From: Chitinophaga polysaccharea
GTDB lineage: Bacteria; Bacteroidota; Bacteroidia; Chitinophagales; Chitinophagaceae
NCBI RefSeq assembly: GCF_007829335.1
Contig: NZ_VIWO01000001.1
Location: forward strand, 682,001 to 746,000
Length of the DNA stretch: 64,000 nt
Reading direction: 5' to 3'
Part shown: positions 25,430-33,212 of the stretch, one piece after another
Numbering within the stretch: the stretch's first letter is position 1
How the letters are laid out: every line of letters starts with the position of its first letter
The notes under the pieces: generated by a model
The model's input: the letters and a program-made list of their open reading frames with translations, nothing else
Databases searched by the model: none
What the model was told of the DNA's origin: nothing
Program-made: the position numbers and the translations under genes

Positions 25430-25693
25430 ATGTTTAAACAGATTAACAAGCAGGAAATGAAAAAAGGCATTATAAAATTGTCATCCCTGACCACAGGAAA
25501 GAGTGCAGTAATCATAGAATTTGAAAAAGATGATCTTCACATCAAACTCATGGAAATGGGTTGCGTACCAGGAGAAACAGTAAAGATTGAAAAAATAGCA
25601 CCACTGGGAGACCCCATTTCAATTATGGTGGCCGGTTATAATCTCTCACTTCGCAAAACAGAAGCTGATCATATTTGGGTAGAGGAAATTTAA
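25430..25693 (+). CDS. feoA: FeoA-domain protein
   Basis: Small SH3-like protein (87 residues from ATG 25430; another ATG at 25457 gives 78). The FeoA signature is clear: LSSLTTGKSAVIIEFE, then KLMEMGCVPGETVKIEKIAPLGDPISIMVAGYNLSLRKTEADHIWVEE. FeoA assists the ferrous iron transporter FeoB, but no feoB is next to it, so the partner is elsewhere or this is a free-standing regulator. The longer frame starting at TTG 25379 lies upstream of the predicted transcription start and is unlikely. Confidence 0.85.
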   Translation: MFKQINKQEMKKGIIKLSSLTTGKSAVIIEFEKDDLHIKLMEMGCVPGETVKIEKIAPLGDPISIMVAGYNLSLRKTEADHIWVEEI

Positions 25694-25785
25694 TTTTCCT
25701 CCTTTTTGTACCAGGAAAAAATTTTTTTTGAAAAAAACCTAGAAAATCGGGGAAATTTCCCGTTTTTCTGGTGCTTTTACCCGTT

Positions 25786-25938
25786 TTATCCCCATTTTTA
25801 AGCGTTTTTTGAAGAAAAAAGAAAAAATTTTTTTGAAAATTAGTTCCCTTTTAGAAAACTCACCTCATTTTATCCCCATTTTTCTTCCTCCCCTTTCAAA
25901 TAAAATTCTTCTCTGGCAAAACCGGCGATTTATCCCCA
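25786..25938 (+). repeat. Three direct repeats of TTATCCCCA
   Basis: TTATCCCCA followed by TT occurs at 25786-25794, 25870-25878 and 25930-25938 in the same orientation. It differs from the DnaA box TTATCCACA at one base. Spacing is 84 and 60 bases, in the AT-rich left part of the region. Confidence 0.65.
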
Positions 25939-26099
25939 TTCCAATACACTTGCTTCTCAAAAAAAAAATTTGCATTTATGTTTTCATTCTTAATACCTCC
26001 AAAAACTATTGCTCTAATAACAAGTTGAAAATTTACAGACAAACATATTGCCTCACACTTTCCTATTTTCTGAAATCCTGGCAAGATACCAACTCATAA

Positions 26100-27060
26100 A
26101 AAAATAGCCCATTCTCAGCGCCTGTCGATTGACCCTTAATTATTCTCCTCCAAACAACTATCTGGTTGCTCAAAAATATTCGATTCTCAAGAGCTATCCA
26201 GTGCAGGGAGAATAAGCTCCTATAGGATATACTGGCGTACCCAAAGCGAAACAAAAAATATCTAATTCTCAACACGCTCCTGGTTGGCTGAGCTTTTCGC
26301 CAATATATTTTTGCTGGGTAACGCCACAAAATTTTAGAATATCGAAACCTCAGCTGACAGGAAAGCCGCTGAGATTCTTGTAAAAAATGAAATTAATTAC
26401 CTTACCAGTACAACAGAAAAATATCCGATTCTCAGCGCTTTCGTTGCCTCATGAGAATCCGGTATAAAGCACTTATCCACACCATCAATAAAACTGGAAT
26501 CATTTATTCAATTCTCAGCGTATTGGTAAGGCGCTGAGAATTGAACAAAATCAGGAGGTCCTTCCATAGGCCCGGATATGTTTGATTCTCAGCAAACTAT
26601 GAATGCCTTGACAATTCAATGAAAACAAACTCCCTGTGGTAACCCCGTGATAAGAAAAAATATTTGATTCTCATGAGCCTCTTTTAAAATCAATTTATAC
26701 CCCTGGTTCTCTTGTTTATACACGTCAAAAGCACAGCGCAAAGACAGATATCCACCTCAAAACGCGTTTCCAAAATGCACTTATTAACATTAAAATCGTT
26801 GCCTCCGAAAAAACAAACGCTGACAATCGAATAAAAGTAAAACACTCGCCATTACCCAAGGGAAAAGAAAAAAAGAGGAATGTCAGGGCCTTTAGAAAAT
26901 AGGCTCCAGGAAGATGATACTACTATTTCACAGATTGCTGTACAGAAATAATCAAAATATGGCGTTCTCAGCGCAATAGCAGGCCGCTGAGAATTAAAAA
27001 AATTTAGACTTCCTTGGCTTACCCAATGGCATTTTAAAATATTAGATTCTCACAGCCTTT
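26100..27060 (+). repeat. Degenerate ~82-bp array of palindromic ATTCTCAGCG units
   Basis: The core ATTCTCA recurs at 26111, 26183, 26265, 26428, 26511, 26585, 26667 and 27046, with a one-mismatch copy (GTTCTCAGCG) at 26964. A decayed copy (CCTCAGC) near 26348 fills the gap between 26265 and 26428, so spacing is close to 72-83 bases throughout the left part. Each core is usually preceded by an A-rich AAATAT stretch. Several are followed about 11-20 bases later by the inverse CGCTGAGAAT, as at 26511-26520/26532-26541 and 26964-26973/26985-26994. Inverted cores also occur at 26452 and 27175. The units could be protein-binding iterons of the origin or folded repeats; no known element was recognised. 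Confidence 0.75.
26473..26481 (+). promoter_or_regulatory. DnaA box (perfect)
   Basis: TTATCCACA matches the DnaA-box consensus exactly. It sits between two units of the ATTCTCAGCG array. Confidence 0.65.
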
Positions 27061-27110
27061 AAAAACATATTCACACCCTTTTCAACAGGATTATTAATAA
27101 GTAAACCGGT

Positions 27111-27119
27111 TTATCCACA
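27111..27119 (+). promoter_or_regulatory. DnaA box (perfect)
   Basis: TTATCCACA, same orientation as the box at 26473. A one-mismatch box (ATATTCACA, 27067-27075) lies 44 bases upstream. Confidence 0.65.
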
Positions 27120-27199
27120 TAAAAATCCGTTGGTTTGTATTTTAAAACAGCATCTAAAAAGCCTCATAACTTGCTGAGAATTAATTATTTCGCATATAA

Positions 27200-27242
27200 A
27201 TACGAAGGCCATGAGAATATCACATTCTCATGGCCTTCGTAT
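27200..27242 (-). terminator. Perfect 19-bp hairpin downstream of nadA
   Basis: ATACGAAGGCCATGAGAAT (27200-27218) pairs perfectly with 27224-27242 around a 5-base loop. It lies 65 bases beyond the nadA stop and could terminate its transcript, although the following minus-strand sequence is only weakly T-rich (TTATATG). The loop-proximal arms contain the same TGAGAAT/ATTCTCA core as the array to the left, so an origin-related role is also possible. Confidence 0.65.
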
Positions 27243-27306
27243 TACTTTCTTTAATTCTATTAACGCAAACTAAAATTCAAATAAAATTGATATTCAATCA
27301 CTTATG

Positions 27307-28314
27307 CTAAAGTCCAGCTTGAGCACTGATCTCCAACATCCGCTCAATTGGCTTTTTAGCTGCTATTCGCAGGTTTTCTTCCATTATAATTTCTGGTTGT
27401 TCATACTCCATACACAGGTACAACTTTTCCAGGGTATTTAATTTCATATGTGGACAATCATTGCAAGCACATGCATTGTTAGGAGGAGCTGGGATAAAAG
27501 TCTTACCTGGATTTTCTTTTTGCATCTGGTGGAGAATACCCGTTTCCGTTACCACGATATACTCCTGGGCATCGTCTTTATGACTGAATTTCAACAACCC
27601 GGTGGTGGATCCGATGTAATCAGCGATAGCCAATACGGCAGGTTCACACTCTGGATGTGCTATCACTTTGGCTTTGGGATGACGGATCTTCAGTTTGGTA
27701 ATCTTTTCCAGCGAGAAAATTTCGTGTACCATACAGGCACCGTTCCACAGAACCATGTCTCTACCCGTTTTTTTGATCAAATAAGCCCCTAAATTTCGAT
27801 CCGGTGCAAATATGATGGGCTGATTGTGGGGGATGCTTTCGATGATTTTTTCGGCATTAGAGCTCGTGCAAATGATATCGCTGAGTGCTTTGATACCCGC
27901 TGAGCAGTTAATATAGGAAATCACGATATGATCGGGGTAACGGTCCCTGAACTTCTTAAACAGCTCAGGAGGCGCGCTATCTGCCAATGAGCACCCCGCT
28001 TTCAGATCGGGAAGCAGTACTTTTTTCTGAGGGCTCAAGATTTTCGCTGTTTCCGCCATAAAGTGAACCCCGGCAAAAACAATCATGTCTGCATCAGTTT
28101 GCGCGGCCTGCTGACTCAGCCCCAAACTGTCTCCGATGTAGTCTGCGATATCCTGAATATCCGGCTCCTGGTAATAGTGTGCAAGGACAATGGCGTTTTT
28201 CTTCTTTTTTAAATTTTCAATCGCTGCAAACAAATCCAGCGAAGGATCGACTGCTATATCCAAAAATCCATTGTGTTGCAAATTTTTTTTCGCTTCAGCG
28301 ATTTCCATAATCAT
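27307..28314 (-). CDS. nadA: Quinolinate synthase A
   Basis: [4Fe-4S] enzyme that condenses iminoaspartate and dihydroxyacetone phosphate to quinolinate in de novo NAD synthesis. The 335-residue protein shows [28 protein letters not shown] and [17 protein letters not shown]. The three cluster cysteines are in [15 protein letters not shown] and [12 protein letters not shown]. No nadB or nadC is adjacent. Codon 3 is an alternative ATG start. A minus-strand -7 element lies 89 bases upstream. The gene sits between two origin-like non-coding stretches. Confidence 0.97.
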   Translation of the reverse strand: MIMEIAEAKKNLQHNGFLDIAVDPSLDLFAAIENLKKKKNAIVLAHYYQEPDIQDIADYIGDSLGLSQQAAQTDADMIVFAGVHFMAETAKILSPQKKVLLPDLKAGCSLADSAPPELFKKFRDRYPDHIVISYINCSAGIKALSDIICTSSNAEKIIESIPHNQPIIFAPDRNLGAYLIKKTGRDMVLWNGACMVHEIFSLEKITKLKIRHPKAKVIAHPECEPAVLAIADYIGSTTGLLKFSHKDDAQEYIVVTETGILHQMQKENPGKTFIPAPPNNACACNDCPHMKLNTLEKLYLCMEYEQPEIIMEENLRIAAKKPIERMLEISAQAGL

Positions 28315-28402
28315 AGCTATATACTTATTTATTTATTTAAAAGAAAAAGCCCACTACTATTAGGGCTGTGAATATGTGGAAATTTAATTTCCAGCACTTG
28401 TA

Positions 28403-28410
28403 CAAATGTA
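28403..28410 (-). promoter_or_regulatory. -7 element of a possible nadA promoter
   Basis: Read on the minus strand the bases give TACATTTG, a perfect TAnnTTTG. No good -33 TTTG is found at the usual distance. It would give a leader of about 85 bases containing a small AGCCC/GGGCT hairpin (28347-28367). Confidence 0.35.
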
Positions 28411-28765
28411 GTTGTTATTCCTTTTTACTGTACTTTCCACATGAAATTAACATGCTCTTCCCGCGTCATTACTGGATTTTCTTACTTTCATCCACATACG
28501 TGGATATCATTGTTCGTGAAAATCTTTTTTGTTAGCTGTGTATTAGGAAAATGTTAAAAGAAGCCATTTACTATCCACAAAATCACACTTGGATTTTTAA
28601 GGGTAAATTTAACCACAATAACAAAATTAGTTTTACCTGTGAACAATGGCACCTTTTCCCACCTTATTTTGCGTTTTACAGGGGTTTTTACACATCAATT
28701 GTGGAAAAAAACAGACGGGGAATGAAAAATGGTCAAAATGCATACAGTGCTAAAATAGGCTTGTT

Positions 28766-28774
28766 TTATTCACA
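28766..28774 (+). promoter_or_regulatory. DnaA box (perfect, TTATTCACA)
   Basis: Exact match to TTATnCACA. It faces the inverted box at 28812 across 37 bases. Confidence 0.65.
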
Positions 28775-28811
28775 TTTTTATGTGGATTGCCGAAATAGGT
28801 TTTTTAACAAT

Positions 28812-28820
28812 TGTGAATAA
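28812..28820 (-). promoter_or_regulatory. DnaA box (perfect, inverted)
   Basis: TGTGAATAA on the plus strand, the complement of TTATTCACA, within the same cluster. Confidence 0.65.
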
Positions 28821-29018
28821 CCGGGTAGCAACCATTTAAAGGGAATTTTACATAAAATGTAGCAATGACAGGGGTTTAAAACAGCAGAAAGAGAAGTAAA
28901 AACGAGGTTGTTGATAATCGATTCATGTGGAAAACCTGTGAATGATACATAGTCCACAAAAGTGTTATAAGCGGCTGAAACTCAATACAGGAAAGGCTTT
29001 CAAAGAGAAAAATACTCT

Positions 29019-29050
29019 TTTGCAGTTACAGTTATTTTATTCTATTTTTG
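29019..29050 (+). promoter_or_regulatory. Bacteroidota-type promoter of ppiD
   Basis: TTTG (29019-29022), 20 bases, TATTTTTG (29043-29050) fit the phylum consensus exactly. The ATG follows 30 bases later. Confidence 0.8.
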
Positions 29051-29080
29051 CTATCCTTAAAAATGTAGACTATATAATAT

Positions 29081-31168
29081 ATGTCAGTAATTCAGAAAAT
29101 CAGGGACAAATACGCCGTCATGATCGTTGTAGTGATTTGCCTGGCTATTGTTAGTTTCCTGTTGCAGGATGCCTTTTTTGGCAAAAGTTCTCTAACCCGT
29201 CGCAGCACGAGCGTTGGAAAAGTAAACGGTGAAGATCTGGACTTGTCAGATTACCAACGCCGCATTCAGGACGCAGAAAACAACGCGCGTCAGCAAATGC
29301 CAAATATTGACGAACAAACCCGTCAATATATCCGCGAACAGGTTTGGAACCAGTTTCTGAATGAAAAGATTATGCAGGCTCAGTACGAAAAGCTGGGTAT
29401 CGTAGTAACTGAAGCGGAAGTAGTAGATCAGATCAGAGGTAAAAATCCGAACCCGGTTGTTGTACAACAATTTACCCGCGACGGACAATTTGATCGTAAT
29501 GCATTGCAGCAGGCTATTTCACAAGCTGGCAACAACCCTCAGGTACGTGAAGGTTTCCACCAACTGGAATCCTATATTGCTAAATACCAGGAGCAACTGA
29601 AATATATGACACTGGTAAAGCAGGGAGTATATTATCCTAAGTGGTTGGCGAAACAACAACAGGATGATAATAACCAAACAGCCACTGTTTCTTATGTAAG
29701 TGTACCTTATGCTACTATCGGTGATTCTACTGTTAAGGTAACTGATGCTGAACTGAACCGCTTTATCCAGGATCACAAACAACTCTTTAAAGTAGAAGAA
29801 TCCCGCAAGGTAGAATATGTATCTTTTGATGCTATTCCATCTGCCGCTGATTCCGCTGCTGCTATTTCACAGATTGTAGCTATGAAAGCTGAGCTGGATA
29901 CCACTAAAGATGTGGCTGGTTTTATCAATCGTAACTCTGATATTAAATACTTCGACGGCTATATTTCTAAAAATGAATCCAAAATTCCGATGAAAGATTC
30001 TATCGTGAATCTGCCAGTAGGTGAAATATTTGGACCATATTATGATAACAACCTGATCGTGTATGCGAAAATGGTTGATCGTAAGAATATGCCTGATAGC
30101 GTAAAAGTTCGTCATATCCTGATCGCATCCGGTGCACAAGGCGGTTTACCAGATTCTATTGCCAAAAAACGTGCAGATAGCATTGAAGTAGCTGTAAAAG
30201 GTGGTGCCGACTTTAAAGCGCTCGTGGCACAGTATTCTGATGATCCAGGCAGCAAACAAACTGGAGGAGAATATGATTTAACTCCGTCTTCTCAATTTGT
30301 TCCTGAATTTAAAGAATTTGCTTTCGATGGTACTAAAGGTCAGATCAAAACAGTGAAAACCCAGTTTGGTTACCACGTAATGCAGATCATGGATCAGAAG
30401 AATATCGGTCCAGCCGTTAAAGTGGCTTACCTCGGTAAATCTGTAGATGCCAGCAAGGAAACAAACAATGCTGCTTTTGGTGCTGCGAGTGATTTCGCAG
30501 GAAAAGCCCGTACACAAGCTGCATTTGAGAAAACAGTACAGGAAGGAAAGCTGAATAAAAGAATTGCGGATAATGTTCGTCCAATGGACTTCGTAGTACC
30601 GGGTGTTGGCCAGGCACGCGAACTGGTACGTTGGGCTTACGAAGCTAAAAAAGGAGACGTAAGTAACGTATTCACTTTCGATGATAAATACGTAGTAGGT
30701 GTTTTAACCAGCATCCGCGAAGAAGGTACCGCCCCACTGGATGATGTAAGACCTCAGGTGGAAGCAGAAGTAAAGAAACACAAGAAAGCTGAGCAGATTA
30801 TGGCTAAGCTGCAAACTCCTGCGTCACTGGATGCTGCTGCCAAAACAACCAATCAACCAGTGTTAAAAGCTGAAGGCGTTTCTTTCGGTACTCCATTTAT
30901 TGCTTCATTGGGCTTCGAACCACGTGTAGCAGGTGCTGCCTTCAATAAGAAATGGGGAACCAACGCAGTATCCGCTCCTATAGAAGGTAATGCTGGTGTA
31001 TATGTTATCAAAGTTGATAGCTTTGCACCGTCTACCCAGCCGGCACAGGATGTTGCTTCTCAACAGGCCGCTTACGAACAAGGTGTTAAATCCATGCTGG
31101 ACCAACAGCTGTTTGAAGTGCTGAAGAAGAAGAGCGATGTGAAAGATACCCGTGGTAAATTTTTCTAG
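29081..31168 (+). CDS. ppiD: Periplasmic peptidyl-prolyl isomerase, PpiD/SurA type
   Basis: Membrane-anchored folding factor for proteins leaving the Sec translocon. The 695-residue protein has a short cytoplasmic start, one TM (about 13-31), an SurA-N-like helical chaperone region (about 45-210), and a parvulin PPIase domain (about 340-440: VKVRHILIASGA, GADFKALVAQYSDDPGSKQTGGEYD, VKTQFGYHVMQI). Further helical chaperone-like sequence and a second weak PPIase-like region follow to the end. Size and order are typical of PpiD in Bacteroidota. It has its own promoter and terminator, so it is monocistronic. Confidence 0.93.
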   Translation: MSVIQKIRDKYAVMIVVVICLAIVSFLLQDAFFGKSSLTRRSTSVGKVNGEDLDLSDYQRRIQDAENNARQQMPNIDEQTRQYIREQVWNQFLNEKIMQAQYEKLGIVVTEAEVVDQIRGKNPNPVVVQQFTRDGQFDRNALQQAISQAGNNPQVREGFHQLESYIAKYQEQLKYMTLVKQGVYYPKWLAKQQQDDNNQTATVSYVSVPYATIGDSTVKVTDAELNRFIQDHKQLFKVEESRKVEYVSFDAIPSAADSAAAISQIVAMKAELDTTKDVAGFINRNSDIKYFDGYISKNESKIPMKDSIVNLPVGEIFGPYYDNNLIVYAKMVDRKNMPDSVKVRHILIASGAQGGLPDSIAKKRADSIEVAVKGGADFKALVAQYSDDPGSKQTGGEYDLTPSSQFVPEFKEFAFDGTKGQIKTVKTQFGYHVMQIMDQKNIGPAVKVAYLGKSVDASKETNNAAFGAASDFAGKARTQAAFEKTVQEGKLNKRIADNVRPMDFVVPGVGQARELVRWAYEAKKGDVSNVFTFDDKYVVGVLTSIREEGTAPLDDVRPQVEAEVKKHKKAEQIMAKLQTPASLDAAAKTTNQPVLKAEGVSFGTPFIASLGFEPRVAGAAFNKKWGTNAVSAPIEGNAGVYVIKVDSFAPSTQPAQDVASQQAAYEQGVKSMLDQQLFEVLKKKSDVKDTRGKFF

Positions 31169-31196
31169 ACCGCTACATTTTAAACTGACATAGATG

Positions 31197-31222
31197 AAAG
31201 GGGCGCCTGCGGGCGTCCCTTT
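31197..31222 (+). terminator. Hairpin terminator of ppiD
   Basis: AAAGGGGCGCC and GGGCGTCCCTTT form a stem with a three-base loop 28 bases after the ppiD stop, followed by a weak T-rich stretch. Confidence 0.65.
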
Positions 31223-31309
31223 CTCATTTATCCACCCTTCCTTCGTTAGCAACGGATCATGCACATATCTTCCTGATATTCGTAAATTTGTATTCTCAAA
31301 CAGGAAAAA

Positions 31310-31816
31310 ATGGAAGAAATCATCAATAAAGTAGCTCAAAGTGGATTGGAAACCATAGACCTGGAAGATTATTATCCCCAGGGGGAAACGGTCGTTTTTG
31401 ACATGAAAGACCACCTGTTTATGGGACTGATCCTGAAGGAAAAGGATTTCCGGGCTGCGATGCAGTCGCACGACTGGGAGCAGTATCGTGGAAAAAATGT
31501 AGGATTGATATGTAGTGTAGATGCCATTGTTCCATTATGGGCGTATATGTTAGTAATGACTCAACTGGAACCAATAGCTGCTTATGCCGCATTTGGGGAT
31601 GCCACATTTATTCACCATACCTTATACCTGCAAAACCTGGCTAAGATAGATGTATCAGCCTTTACAGATAAAAGGATTGTTGTAAAGGGATGTGGAGATA
31701 AGCGTGTAGGAGAAATTGCCTATGCAGAAATCACCCGTCTGCTTCGCCCGGTAGCCAAGAGTATTATGTATGGAGAGCCTTGTTCTACTGTTCCGGTATA
31801 TAAAAAGAAAGCTTAA
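31310..31816 (+). CDS. DUF2480 family protein
   Basis: A 168-residue soluble protein of an uncharacterised Bacteroidota family, recognised by VAQSGLETIDLEDYYP, VFDMKDHLFMGLILKEKDFR and the closing RLLRPVAKSIMYGEPCSTVP. No catalytic motif is evident. A -7-like element (TAAATTTG, 31283-31290) precedes it closely. Its 3' end overlaps that of the convergent corA gene by 4 bases. Function unknown. Confidence 0.88.
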   Translation: MEEIINKVAQSGLETIDLEDYYPQGETVVFDMKDHLFMGLILKEKDFRAAMQSHDWEQYRGKNVGLICSVDAIVPLWAYMLVMTQLEPIAAYAAFGDATFIHHTLYLQNLAKIDVSAFTDKRIVVKGCGDKRVGEIAYAEITRLLRPVAKSIMYGEPCSTVPVYKKKA

Positions 31817-32919
31817 AACCAGCCTCTTTTTCTAAACACCATGATCATCAATGCCAGGAGCAGTCCCATACCTCCCAGGGTGTAATAATAGCCGTGTTCG
31901 TTTTCCAGTTCGGGCATATTGTGAAAATTCATGCCGTAAATACCGGCTAAAAGTGTTGGCGGGGCCATCAGGGTAGTTACCACCGCCAACACTTTCATAA
32001 TCTCATTCATTTTCAGGTTCAGCTGGGTATGGTACATTTCCTGTAAATTTAGTACCATATCGCGGTAGTTATCGGCAAGGTCGTTGCATTGAATAATATG
32101 GTCGTAAACGTCCTTATAATATTTAGTGACTTTGTCGTCCAATAAATCACTTTCACTTTTCAGGAAGCCATTTACCAGTTCCCGTACAGGAGCGATTGCT
32201 CTCTTGAATAAAAACACCTGGCGCCGGAGGTAATTGATACGTGCCAGTGTACGGGTATTTGGCTGGTGTTGTACCAGGTCTTCCATCATTTCTATCCGTT
32301 CTCCCAGTTTATCCATCACAATAAAATAGTTATCTACAATCACGTCCAGCAGGGAATAACAGAGGTAATCTGCTCCCCCATTGCGGATCCGGGAGCCTTT
32401 TAACAACAGTTTAGTACGCACCGGGTCAAACACATCCCTAATAGGATCTTCCTGGAAAGAAATCACGAAATTTTTGCCCAATACGATACTTACCTGTTCC
32501 GTATCTACCGACGAGGTTTCGCTGTTGAAATAGATCATAGGTAGGAGGCAGAACATCCGGTCATTGATTTCGTCCATTTTTGCCCGTTGTCCTATGCTTA
32601 GTATGTCTTCTTCAATTAATGGGTGAATTATGAATTGCTCACAAATGGCGTGTACTTCTTCTTTTCGCAGGCCATCGATATTTATCCAGCTCAGTTGGTC
32701 AGATTCGAGATATTTGAAGGTATCTTCCACTTTATGCAGTACCAGCTCTGAACAAAGATTGGCGCCGTAGTCAAAAACGGTAATACGGGTATTGTCCGCC
32801 GACTTGCGGGTAGCCAATCCTTCTGCCGGATTGAAATTCATGATACGTTGCTTCTTCACTTTAAATGGATTCAATACCTGTACTACGCCAGGAATAGGTA
32901 GTTTGTTTTTCAAGCCCAT
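31813..32919 (-). CDS. corA: Magnesium/cobalt transporter CorA
   Basis: Pentameric divalent-cation channel of the inner membrane. From ATG 32919 (two codons inside the open frame, whose first codon is TTG) it has 368 residues. It has an N-terminal alpha/beta cytoplasmic domain, a long stalk helix, TM1 with the selectivity motif GIYGMNF (GMN about 329-331), and a C-terminal TM2 ending RKRGWF. Length and ending are typical. No regulatory RNA such as an M-box is visible upstream. Confidence 0.96.
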   Translation of the reverse strand: MGLKNKLPIPGVVQVLNPFKVKKQRIMNFNPAEGLATRKSADNTRITVFDYGANLCSELVLHKVEDTFKYLESDQLSWINIDGLRKEEVHAICEQFIIHPLIEEDILSIGQRAKMDEINDRMFCLLPMIYFNSETSSVDTEQVSIVLGKNFVISFQEDPIRDVFDPVRTKLLLKGSRIRNGGADYLCYSLLDVIVDNYFIVMDKLGERIEMMEDLVQHQPNTRTLARINYLRRQVFLFKRAIAPVRELVNGFLKSESDLLDDKVTKYYKDVYDHIIQCNDLADNYRDMVLNLQEMYHTQLNLKMNEIMKVLAVVTTLMAPPTLLAGIYGMNFHNMPELENEHGYYYTLGGMGLLLALMIMVFRKRGWF

Positions 32920-33159
32920 ATGCAACTGCTATTATCTGGATTTAGTTCCGAATTTAAAGGAAAATTTGGGGAATAGCTGTTTAAGAAATGATTTACAACG
33001 GTATCAGGCCGTCGGAAGCAGGTGGAAAATTGCCCCTGTTTTTAGAGAAAAAATCGTAAAAGGGTTAAAAAATAAATGCGTCACATCAGTCCTATAGGGT
33101 ATATAGACTTATTAAAACGAACAAATAACATTTTAAAAGGCCATGAAACCAGGACAAAA

Positions 33160-33191
33160 AAAAGCTGTCGACAAGAACGTCGACAGCTTTT
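33160..33191 (-). terminator. Strong terminator of the DUF5077/DUF3472 gene
   Basis: AAAAGCTGTCGAC (33160-33172) and GTCGACAGCTTTT (33179-33191) pair over 13 bp around a 6-base loop. On the minus strand it ends in seven T. The A run on the other side may make it bidirectional. Confidence 0.9.
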
Positions 33192-33212
33192 GATCGTTCT
33201 TTAAAAGAGTCA

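Larger units (their letters stand above)
25694..27306. other. Large non-coding region, probable part of the replication origin
   Basis: This is the longest gene-free stretch in the window (1.6 kb). It holds, from left to right, three TTATCCCCA repeats, an array of palindromic units with core ATTCTCAGCG, two perfect DnaA boxes and a perfect 19-bp hairpin next to nadA. Several short frames cross it (for example 25809-26099) but none looks coding. AT-rich tracts are concentrated at 25.70-25.87 kb and could be an unwinding element. Confidence 0.6.
28315..29080. other. DnaA-box-rich non-coding region, oriC candidate
   Basis: This 766-base AT-rich gap separates divergent nadA and ppiD. It holds two perfect DnaA boxes (28766-28774, plus; 28812-28820, minus). 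One-mismatch copies lie at 28367 (TGTGAATAT), 28571 (CTATCCACA), 28638 (TGTGAACAA), 28686 (TTTTACACA) and 28937 (TGTGAATGA), and an inverted repeat ATCCAC/GTGGAT near 28490-28505. Together with the parS cluster 4 kb away and mnmG this is the pattern of a chromosomal origin. An open frame at 28551-28820 crosses it but looks random. dnaA itself is not in the window, so the call rests on motif density alone. Confidence 0.55.

Noticed and set aside
25809-26329. Short frames on both strands of the origin region
   Set aside because: They run through homopolymer-rich DNA and repeat units with random composition.
26100-27060. CRISPR array
   Set aside because: The regular spacing invites this call, but the shared unit is only 7-12 bases and variable, arms occur in both orientations, and no cas gene is near.
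28551-28820. 89-codon plus-strand frame within the oriC candidate
   Set aside because: It is crossed by DnaA boxes, lacks a promoter and looks random.
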